Source: Thermoplasmata archaeon
GTDB taxonomy: Archaea; Thermoplasmatota; Thermoplasmata; Thermoplasmatales; Thermoplasmataceae
Assembly: GCA_021806355.1 (NCBI GenBank)
Contig: JAJZXT010000067.1
Span: 1-18,688, forward strand
Length of the DNA stretch: 18,688 nucleotides
Direction of reading: 5' to 3'
In this document: piece after piece, positions 6,844 to 12,911 of the stretch
Layout: each line of letters begins with the position of its first letter
Position numbering within the stretch: the stretch's first letter is position 1
Notes under the pieces: generated by a model
The model's input: only the letters and a program-made list of their open reading frames with translations
Databases searched by the model: none
Told to the model about the DNA's origin: nothing
Made by a program: the position numbers and the translations under genes

Positions 6844-7776
6844 ATGATATCCTGTTTTATGGTAATACGGAACGGAATAGAGCTTGGATATCCATTTATT
6901 GAATCGGTGAATTCCGCTTTACCCATTTGTGATGAGTTTCTGATATCTGATGGATATTCCCAAGATGGGACACATGAAGCATTGGTCAAATTTTTTGGAA
7001 ATAATTCCAAAGTGAAAATATTCAGGGATCATTGGGACTCAACCAGTGTTAAAGGATCTGCCCTTAGAAATGCACTTAACACCCTTAGGAATAGATGCAC
7101 GGGAGACTACATAATGGAGGTTGATGCCAATGAAATTATACCTGAGGACGACGTATTAATGATTGAGAAGTTGCCAGAAATTTACCCTGAAAAGGAGATT
7201 TTTGCTTTTCCTTATTATCAAATAATTGGAACAAATATATTGTTCACTGAAGAGTTCCGTTTCAGATTTGCAAAGAATATACGCGGGATAAAAGTTTTGT
7301 GGGATGCTTTTACCATGGGGCACCATCTTGACCTTCAAGTATTGTTGAGTCGTGGAACTTTTAAGAGAATCGTTAACCGTGCCCTAACTGTAATCTTAGA
7401 AGAAAGAATTTCTGGGGGTTTTGTACCTGAACAGTATATTTATCTCCCTATTCCAATATTTAAATACTATTCCATATTCCCTGAAAATTTTTTCAGCAAA
7501 ATGACATCTAAACTTTATCTCCAACCGGGAAGAGATTACAGTAATTTTGACAAAAAAAGAGGTGATGGTCTTATAAGCAAGATCTGGAAAGACTATGTAG
7601 ATAGTGGAGATTATCATAAGTTCTGGGAATCAATTTACGATTTCCACATTGAACAAATAAAGACTGGAATAAATCTAAATAAAGAGTTTAGGGAAAGAAG
7701 AATAATTCCAGAATCAAACCAACCTGAACCTATAAGAAAGCTCTTTGGGAAACGTAAATATGAGCTGCCTACTTAG
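6844..7776 (+). CDS. Family 2-like glycosyltransferase with D-x-N in place of D-x-D
   Basis: GT-A glycosyltransferase starting MISCFMVIRNGIELGYPFIES, where the fold begins at once. The phosphosugar loop is D36-G-Y-S-Q-D41-G-T (usual form DgsSxDGT), which supports the family call. The motif expected to bind the metal or donor reads V-D94-A-N96-E97, as in the QADE/DANE subgroup of these enzymes, rather than a plain DxD. The ATG at 6844 was chosen because a TATA-like box sits 27 bases upstream and because a longer version from 6793 would add 17 residues that precede the fold and span a T7 run. The C-terminal 100 residues are rich in aromatic and basic residues. The gene is strongly A+T-rich: one 60-base line at 7201-7260 has 17 G/C. 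Confidence 0.8.
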   Translation: MISCFMVIRNGIELGYPFIESVNSALPICDEFLISDGYSQDGTHEALVKFFGNNSKVKIFRDHWDSTSVKGSALRNALNTLRNRCTGDYIMEVDANEIIPEDDVLMIEKLPEIYPEKEIFAFPYYQIIGTNILFTEEFRFRFAKNIRGIKVLWDAFTMGHHLDLQVLLSRGTFKRIVNRALTVILEERISGGFVPEQYIYLPIPIFKYYSIFPENFFSKMTSKLYLQPGRDYSNFDKKRGDGLISKIWKDYVDSGDYHKFWESIYDFHIEQIKTGINLNKEFRERRIIPESNQPEPIRKLFGKRKYELPT

Positions 7777-7808
7777 TTTACAACCATGTCTTCTTAATTG
7801 TGGTATAA

Positions 7809-8945
7809 ATGAGTGGAAAAACAGAACTTGAAGGACATTTCGAGATAATTCAAATTTGCCATGGTAAAATTATTCCAGATTACAGTAGCGCATACGCTTT
7901 GAAGGTCAGACACTACCTTGAAAAATTTGCTTCTAGGAAGATCTTTTCTGTTGCTGGTTTAATATTTAAGGACCAGGAAGAAAGAGAGGCGAGGCAGTTT
8001 CATTCATTCTTAATGACCGGAATGGCCTATCTAAAGGGGAACCGCTCACTTGAAATTCTCCTGTCTAAAGGTTCGTACCTTCGTAGAAGATATTTTAAAG
8101 AAGTCAAAGGGAATATCTTATCATCTAACATTGTAATTTTTGAGGGACCTTGGCAATTTCTACTTTTTCGTGATTTTCTGGGAGATAAGTTTGTTGTTTA
8201 TGATGCACACAATGTAGAATCTTATTTAAGAAAAGGTAACAAATGGGACAGCTATACTTACAACATAGAAAGTGAACTTTCAAGACGTGCTGATCTCATT
8301 ATCACTATAACGGAGTCAGACTCGAAAAAAATTTGTGAACTCTACACAGTAGACATGAGAAAAGTGAAATGTGTTCCCGAAGGTATTCACATTTCAAATG
8401 CAAAGTGGAAAGGCTTAAATTCCAAGGATATAATCTTTATTGGTTCTGCTTATTTGCCAAATGTTGAAGCTGCGGAGACTATCATGGATATTGCGAAACA
8501 ATTGCCTGAATTCAACTTTAAGTTGATCGGAAGTGTTTGTGATACTGTTAAAAAAAGGAGTGCTCCGAGAAATGTTCGATTCCTTGGAATAGTCGATGAA
8601 GAAAGAAAGAAAGAAGAAATTTGTAACTCACTTCTTGCTCTAAATCCTGTTTCAACTGGATCTGGTCAAAATCTGAAAATGAATGACTATATATCACACG
8701 GTGTTCCAATCTTAACGACTGAATTAGGTTCTAGAGGTTTTGATTACAGCATTAAGGAATATTTCTTCATAGCCCCAATCGAAAAGTTCCCTGAAAGGAT
8801 AGAGGCCTTAGACAAATCTCCAGATCTTTTGAAGTCATGTTCGGAATTCTTTATCAAATATGCAGAGGAAAATAGCTATGAAAAAACTACGGCAATAGCA
8901 TTTGAAGTAATCAAATCACATTTGGAAGAAAATAAGAGACTTTAA
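7809..8945 (+). CDS. GT4-type (GT-B fold) glycosyltransferase
   Basis: A retaining glycosyltransferase of the GT-B fold. The N-terminal acceptor domain (about 1-200) includes VVYDAHNVES and RADLIITITESD, both typical of the linker side in Glyco_trans_4/1 proteins. The C-terminal donor domain begins with DIIFIGSAYLPNVEAAE at about residue 208. It contains the donor-binding stretch GSGQNLKMNDYISHGVPILTTELGSRG, matching the family pattern GxGxxLKxxEaxaxGxPvvaTxxGxxG except that Asp replaces the usual Glu in MNDY. Length (378) is normal. The gene is A+T-rich like the two before it. Its promoter is weak: CTTAGTTTA at 7772-7780 is the best candidate, about 33 bases upstream. Donor and acceptor are unknown; a role in building the glycan of this locus is inferred from neighbours. 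Confidence 0.82.
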   Translation: MSGKTELEGHFEIIQICHGKIIPDYSSAYALKVRHYLEKFASRKIFSVAGLIFKDQEEREARQFHSFLMTGMAYLKGNRSLEILLSKGSYLRRRYFKEVKGNILSSNIVIFEGPWQFLLFRDFLGDKFVVYDAHNVESYLRKGNKWDSYTYNIESELSRRADLIITITESDSKKICELYTVDMRKVKCVPEGIHISNAKWKGLNSKDIIFIGSAYLPNVEAAETIMDIAKQLPEFNFKLIGSVCDTVKKRSAPRNVRFLGIVDEERKKEEICNSLLALNPVSTGSGQNLKMNDYISHGVPILTTELGSRGFDYSIKEYFFIAPIEKFPERIEALDKSPDLLKSCSEFFIKYAEENSYEKTTAIAFEVIKSHLEENKRL

Positions 8946-8966
8946 TTACCAACTTTGTGCGAAAAG

Positions 8967-8978
8967 GATAATAGATTT
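8967..8978 (+). promoter_or_regulatory. TATA-like box for gmhA
   Basis: GGATAATAGATT is centred about 28 bases before the ATG at 9001, within the 55-base gap after the GT4 gene. Confidence 0.45.
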
Positions 8979-9000
8979 CTTCCCTTCAGAGATTAGTAAT

Positions 9001-9564
9001 ATGCTTACTTTAAAGGAATACATCGAACAAGGAGTCAGCGCCAGAAATGCCATAAATATGAATTTGATTGAAAGATTTGCGGTTATTCTTTCAGGAAACA
9101 TCTTAAAAGGAGGGAAACTTATTACATTTGGCAACGGAGGTTCAGCTGCCGACGCTCAACACTTTGTCGGAGAACTTGACGGCCACTTTACAAAGGAGAG
9201 AAGAGCACTTCCTGCCATAGCACTTTCGACAAATACATCTTCAATGACCGCAATAGCAAATGATTACTCTTACGATGAAGTGTTCTCAAGACCTGTATCT
9301 GCATTGGCAACTGATAAAGATGTCGTAGTGGGGATAAGCACATCTGGAAACTCCAAGAATGTCATAAAAGCCATTGCAGCAGCCAAGGAAAAAGGAGCAT
9401 ACACTGTAGCCTTCACAGGACGAACAGGCGGCAAGCTCAAAGATATGGTAGATGTCTTATTCAACGTTGAATCTGATTTTACCCCCATTATCCAAGAGGT
9501 ACATATCTCAATGATCCACATGATATGCCTGGAACTTGACCGGATTCAGGAGAAAACGGAATGA
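9001..9564 (+). CDS. gmhA: Sedoheptulose-7-phosphate isomerase (phosphoheptose isomerase), SIS domain
   Basis: Converts sedoheptulose-7-phosphate to D-glycero-D-manno-heptose-7-phosphate, the first committed step to nucleotide-activated heptoses, in the cytoplasm. The single SIS domain carries the GmhA signature FGNGGSAADAQHFVGEL, including the zinc ligands H54 and E58. TSSMTAIANDYSYDEVF is typical of the family. The sugar-phosphate loop ISTSGNS is at 112-118. IQEVHISMIH provides Q165 and H173, the other two expected zinc ligands. The length (187) equals bacterial GmhA, and all metal and substrate residues are kept. It closes the + strand glycan locus, suggesting that a heptose is part of the product. 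No kinase (HldE/HddA), phosphatase (GmhB) or nucleotidyltransferase partner is visible. The related DiaA (DnaA-binding) role is unlikely in an archaeon. Confidence 0.9.
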   Translation: MLTLKEYIEQGVSARNAINMNLIERFAVILSGNILKGGKLITFGNGGSAADAQHFVGELDGHFTKERRALPAIALSTNTSSMTAIANDYSYDEVFSRPVSALATDKDVVVGISTSGNSKNVIKAIAAAKEKGAYTVAFTGRTGGKLKDMVDVLFNVESDFTPIIQEVHISMIHMICLELDRIQEKTE

Positions 9565-9612
9565 AATTCATTCATTTCAACTGACAGACAATTACGGTTT
9601 GTTTGAAAGAAG

Positions 9613-9625
9613 TTAATTATAAATT
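9613..9625 (+). promoter_or_regulatory. TATA-like box for the S49 peptidase gene
   Basis: TTAATTATAAATT is centred about 28 bases before the ATG at 9647. It is one of the clearest boxes in the window. Confidence 0.65.
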
Positions 9626-9646
9626 CTTTTCAGGCTTGTTTAGATC

Positions 9647-10378
9647 ATGGTAATCGCACGGGTGGATCTTTCTGGAAACATAAATTCCCGTATTGCCCAT
9701 CAATATCTAGAAGTATTTTCGTATATTGAAAATTCAAAAAAAGTGAAGGGGTTAATTTTGACTGTGAATTCGGGAGGTGGAGACGCAGCATCTTCTGAGA
9801 TGCTGATGAATTCAGTCAGCAAAATCAGGAAAGTTAAACCTGTATTCGCGGTAATTGAAGGAGTAGGAGCTTCTGGAGCCTACTGGATTGCCAGTGCATG
9901 CACAAAGATCTATGCGATGAATACGTCAATAACGGGATCAATTGGAGTGATTGGAATCAATCCCAATGTCAAGGAGCTACTGAATAAGATTGGCGTCAGA
10001 ATGGACATTGTAAAAATGGGTAAATACAAGGATATGTTGAGTCCATTTTCTGATACAGACATGAATGGAAAGGAAAAGTACAAGGAAATACTGGAATATT
10101 CGTATTCTGTCCTTAAAAGCTCGGTAGCGCAGAATAGAGGACTATCGGCCGAAGATACCGATAAAGTTGCAACGGGTGAATTATTTTCTCCTTTGAGTGC
10201 ATTAAATCTTCACCTAATAGATAAGATAGGCAATTACGACGATGCCCTGAATGATTTGACCAAATCTTACGGCCTCGGAAGGAAAATTAGATTATACGCT
10301 CCAAGAAGGACGTTGCTTGAAAGAATTATGAGATCTTCAATCAGCACAGGTATTCTGGATGGATTCATGCGCATTTGA
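9647..10378 (+). CDS. S49 family serine protease, SppA-like, without a membrane anchor
   Basis: Serine-lysine dyad peptidase of the SppA/S49 family, whose members degrade cleaved signal peptides or membrane-protein fragments. The fold starts at residue 2 (VIARVDLSGNI). GLILTVNSGGGDAASSE builds the oxyanion region, the nucleophile is S76 in GVGASGAYWIAS, and the general base is K128 in KMGKYKDMLSPF, 52 residues later as in Bacillus SppA. TGSIGVIG and the C-terminal substrate-pocket region are also present. No signal peptide or transmembrane segment is visible. The in-frame codons just upstream are TAG-ATC, so no N-terminal extension exists, and a TATA-like box at -28 supports this start. The protein should therefore be cytosolic or only peripherally bound, unlike typical SppA. 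It is a single-gene unit, convergent with the PAC2 gene. Confidence 0.87.
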   Translation: MVIARVDLSGNINSRIAHQYLEVFSYIENSKKVKGLILTVNSGGGDAASSEMLMNSVSKIRKVKPVFAVIEGVGASGAYWIASACTKIYAMNTSITGSIGVIGINPNVKELLNKIGVRMDIVKMGKYKDMLSPFSDTDMNGKEKYKEILEYSYSVLKSSVAQNRGLSAEDTDKVATGELFSPLSALNLHLIDKIGNYDDALNDLTKSYGLGRKIRLYAPRRTLLERIMRSSISTGILDGFMRI

Positions 10379-10463
10379 GCGGATATCATCAGTCTCTTAA
10401 CAACTGGTTTCCGGTATTCTAGTCTTTACCTCTACTTTGAAGATATCACATACTTCCGGAATA

Positions 10464-11204
10464 TTAGCCATACATGGACTCGCTTGGAGCCTTGTCGCTC
10501 TTGGAGTACGTTTTCTTGTATTGATCCATGAGTTCCTTGAGCTGGTTATGGAAGTCCTTCACACTTTCTTCCAGGATTGCAGTATCTATCTTAAGTCCAA
10601 AAGCATCATTGACGTTTTCAATAAGGGCAAGAACTGAACCGGGGTCGGCAATATTCATGGAAGCAGGTGTGATAAAAGTGATCGCAGGGATCTTATGCGC
10701 CAGTGCCTCATTCATCAATGCTCCACCCATTCCAGTGATAAGGGCTGAATGAGCGGGTTCGAGGCCTTTGCTTTTGAACGTTCTCAACATGTCTTCATTT
10801 GCTATGCAGTATACTTTGTGGTCGCTTACTATCTGCGGTACTGGAGATCCTTCCAGGATAACCAGATCTTTCGGTTTCGACTCCGAAAACCATGAGGTAA
10901 GTGCCCCAGATATTTCATATAGCCCTTCATCATCGATTGGCACCTCACAGATAGCAACCACAAGAGTTCCCGACTTGTTAGAATATACCCTGAAAGGAGT
11001 CCTGAGTTTCTTTCCAATGAACACTGCAATTGGAGGTATGTGTGGTGATTTCACATGTGCAACCTGGTGCATCTGCAACCTTTCTATAATGTAGCTCGCA
11101 GCAATAAATCCAGTAAGGGTGTTTCCAACAAAACCTCCGATGATTACCGGGCTGTGGAACTCCACATGATCGATATCTACAACCTTTGTTTCGAAAATTT
11201 CCAT
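10464..11204 (-). CDS. PAC2 family protein (proteasome-assembly-chaperone-like)
   Basis: Belongs to the archaeal PAC2/PbaA-like family, related to eukaryotic proteasome assembly chaperones; biochemical roles in archaea remain loosely defined. Visible family features are the opening strand-glycine segment PVIIGGFVGNTLTGFIAASYIIERL (residues 19-43), the PHIPPIAVFIGKK segment, VILEGSPVPQ around residue 116, and ALITGMGGALMNEALAHKIPAI (about 155-176). This last stretch corresponds to the GxxGxLLxEA-x-P region of PAC2 proteins. Residues 210-235 are predicted to be a charged helix, followed by a polar tail. The length (246) is typical. The gene reads alone on the minus strand, convergent with the S49 protease and divergent from the GntR regulator. 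A proteostasis link with the neighbouring protease is only positional. Confidence 0.85.
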   Translation of the reverse strand: MEIFETKVVDIDHVEFHSPVIIGGFVGNTLTGFIAASYIIERLQMHQVAHVKSPHIPPIAVFIGKKLRTPFRVYSNKSGTLVVAICEVPIDDEGLYEISGALTSWFSESKPKDLVILEGSPVPQIVSDHKVYCIANEDMLRTFKSKGLEPAHSALITGMGGALMNEALAHKIPAITFITPASMNIADPGSVLALIENVNDAFGLKIDTAILEESVKDFHNQLKELMDQYKKTYSKSDKAPSESMYG

Positions 11205-11233
11205 TTATATCAATGACAATCAATATCCCGAGA

Positions 11234-11242
11234 ACTATAAGC
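11234..11242 (-). promoter_or_regulatory. TATA-like box for the PAC2 gene
   Basis: On the minus strand the sequence reads GCTTATAGT, centred about 33 bases before the ATG at 11204. This predicts a short leader of some 5-8 bases rather than a strictly leaderless message. Confidence 0.45.
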
Positions 11243-11417
11243 ATTGCCCTTAATAGCAAAAAACAATTTCCATTTTTCATGAAAGGAAAATTTTTGCTCT
11301 GAAATTTTGGATCATTACGCTTTCATTTTCAGGCACTTTATATGATAAATGCGAGAAATGCTGACATTCGATTACACTAGCAACACTTTTTTTGAACTGC
11401 CATTTTAGAATAAAATG

Positions 11418-11427
11418 TTTTTTAAAA
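11418..11427 (+). promoter_or_regulatory. TATA-like box for the GntR/FCD regulator
   Basis: TTTTTTAAAA is centred about 27 bases before the ATG at 11450, consistent with a leaderless transcript. Confidence 0.6.
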
Positions 11428-11441
11428 GGATGGCATTCCTT
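11426..11441 (+). promoter_or_regulatory. Candidate operator between TATA box and start of the GntR gene
   Basis: AAGGA-TGGCAT-TCCTT is an inverted repeat with 5-base perfect arms and a 6-base spacer. It overlaps the end of the TATA box and stops 8 bases before the first codon. A dimeric regulator bound here would block the promoter, so autoregulation by the gene product is a reasonable guess. Confidence 0.4.
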
Positions 11442-11449
11442 ATTATTCG

Positions 11450-12118
11450 ATGAAAATGGAAAATTCTGATAGACTAACATTGACTGAAACAGCTTATAAA
11501 TACATATTTGATGGGATTCTAAACGGAAAATACCGGGCTGGTCAATCAATCAGTCCGGACAATATAGTAAAGAGCCTCAACATGAGCAAAACCCCCGTAA
11601 GAGAAGCTTTGGTTCAGCTGGAAGTTGAAGGCTTGGTGGAAAGAAACGGCCGTTTCTATAACATTATATTCCTTGAGGAGAACGAAGTTATGGAATTGTA
11701 TGAAATAAGAGGCATACTTGAATCAGAAGCCACCTACCTTGCCACGAAGAGATTAACACCTGAGGTGATAAGCGAGCTGAAAACCACCCTCGAAATGTTC
11801 AAGCGGGTGAATCAGGTTAGTGATCCCGACCCCATGAGGATTGCAGACCTTAACGGCAAGTTCCATTCCATAATAGCAAAGGCGAGCGGAAACCGGTATA
11901 TTTTGGAATATACCACACAGATCAGGCTAAAGCTGAAGGTTATCCGAACCGCATTATTCAGCAGCAACGAGAGAAGGCTTAGTGAAATAAAGGAACATGA
12001 AGATGTCATTAAGGCCATGGAGTTAGGGAACGCCGTTGCAGCAAGGGACCGGATGAAATCTCATATGACAGAGGTTATAGAATACCTCAAGACAAACGTC
12101 CTGAACAGAATATACTGA
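11450..12118 (+). CDS. GntR family transcriptional regulator, FadR/FCD subfamily
   Basis: DNA-binding regulator with a ligand-responsive all-helical domain. Residues 1-75 form the GntR winged helix: TETAYKYIFDGILNGKYRAGQSI, then a recognition helix with SKTPVREALVQLEVEGLVER. Residues 80-215 form the FCD domain, with ELYEIRGILESEA at its start. Likely metal ligands are N135 (in NGKFH), H139, H183 (KEHEDV) and H205 (MKSHM), the spacing seen in metal-binding FCD proteins where Asp or Asn occupies the first position. Such regulators usually sense small carboxylates or sugar acids and sit beside their target genes; here no catabolic gene adjoins. A second ATG at 11456 is a possible start, but the TATA spacing favours 11450. 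FCD regulators are mainly bacterial, so an ancient transfer is plausible. Confidence 0.9.
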   Translation: MKMENSDRLTLTETAYKYIFDGILNGKYRAGQSISPDNIVKSLNMSKTPVREALVQLEVEGLVERNGRFYNIIFLEENEVMELYEIRGILESEATYLATKRLTPEVISELKTTLEMFKRVNQVSDPDPMRIADLNGKFHSIIAKASGNRYILEYTTQIRLKLKVIRTALFSSNERRLSEIKEHEDVIKAMELGNAVAARDRMKSHMTEVIEYLKTNVLNRIY

Positions 12119-12242
12119 TTCCATATACTCCCATCTAAAATAATGGCTGGACACACCACACATATGGATCGTTTTGCACCATCTATTGACCGGGAGGACT
12201 CTTAAATCACGTATAAAAAGGTTGAATATGGTGTTAATTAGC

Positions 12243-12887
12243 CTATTGGTTAACCTTTGCACCACAGTTGGGGCAGAATTTCATTTCAGGTTTCAGTTCC
12301 GTACCGCATGTCTCACAGAGAAGCGGCACATAATTAGGTCCCTTCAAAGCCTTTTTCACTGATGATTCAGGTTTCCCACCATTAGATTCAATCACGGTGG
12401 GTTTGTTGGAAATACTGGGTTCCTTTCCAAAATACGCCATTCCAATATGGGTTTTGGATGACTTTGCATTCGCTAGCTCCACTTCCCTGCGATGGCTTTC
12501 CTCATCATGTTTCTTCGAATCGTCCTCATAATGTCTCCTTGCATCGCTTACCCAGCGGGAAATCTCTTCGTGCCACTTCCTTGGATCAGAAAGCAAGAAT
12601 TCATATTTCTTGGGAGAGCCCGCCTCGTCATATTCCACTGTGAGGTACTTCTTTGTAAAGACCTTGATCATGGGAACTGAGGTAGATATGTTCTTGAGCT
12701 CATAAAGCGGAACATCCATGTAAGTCTTTGATGAAGAAGCATGAAGGAGGCTTCTTTTTCCTTTCTTCTCGTAGATGAGTCTCTTGTCTGTAAGGTATAA
12801 TGTGCCATCCTGGATCTCTGCATCCCCTTCCTTGAGAGTAGACTCTTCCTGCATTAACTCGTGTTCATCCACGGCGTAAATTGGCAT
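12243..12887 (-). CDS. PH/GRAM-like domain protein with C-terminal zinc ribbon
   Basis: Function unknown. Residues about 17-115 look like a bacterial-type PH or GRAM domain: alternating strands with GTLYLTDKRLIYEKKG near the start (the usual 'lyLTdkRLif' core) and a closing helix around KWHEEISRWVSDARRHYE. Residues 115-145 are highly charged and may extend that helix. A low-complexity Ser/Lys/Pro linker follows. The last 25 residues form a short zinc ribbon with C191, C194, C205 and C208 (CETC...CPNC). No signal peptide or membrane helix is present, so it should be cytoplasmic, possibly membrane-recruited through the PH-like domain. The ATG at 12887 has A/T-rich promoter-like sequence upstream (12902-12920) that overlaps the end of the flippase gene. 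Confidence 0.75.
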   Translation of the reverse strand: MPIYAVDEHELMQEESTLKEGDAEIQDGTLYLTDKRLIYEKKGKRSLLHASSSKTYMDVPLYELKNISTSVPMIKVFTKKYLTVEYDEAGSPKKYEFLLSDPRKWHEEISRWVSDARRHYEDDSKKHDEESHRREVELANAKSSKTHIGMAYFGKEPSISNKPTVIESNGGKPESSVKKALKGPNYVPLLCETCGTELKPEMKFCPNCGAKVNQ

Positions 12888-12911
12888 AGTTCGATATAGA
12901 TATTATTTAAA

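Larger units (their letters stand above)
11205..11449. other. Longest gene-free stretch, divergent promoters of PAC2 and GntR genes
   Basis: This 245-base A/T-rich region holds the PAC2 TATA box near its left end and the GntR TATA box and candidate operator near its right end. In the middle are a second TATA-like sequence on the + strand (CTTTATATGATA, 11336-11346) and a T7 run (11387-11393). I see no convincing tRNA or protein gene in it. Confidence 0.5.

Noticed and set aside
11279..11326. ATGAAAG ... CTTTCAT inverted repeat (7-base arms, 34-base spacer)
   Set aside because: The spacer is long and the sequence A/T-rich; symmetry of this kind is expected by chance and no matching regulator is implied.
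11349..11408. Nineteen-codon ORF (MREMLTF...) in the PAC2-GntR gap
   Set aside because: Its TATA-like box is too close to the ATG for a normal transcript start, no Shine-Dalgarno is present, and the peptide shows no recognisable feature.
12211..12220. Strong-looking TATAAAAA on the + strand downstream of the GntR gene
   Set aside because: No credible + strand gene follows; it would drive antisense transcription into the zinc-ribbon gene. Read on the minus strand it is a T5 run just after that gene's stop, so a weak terminator is an equal explanation.
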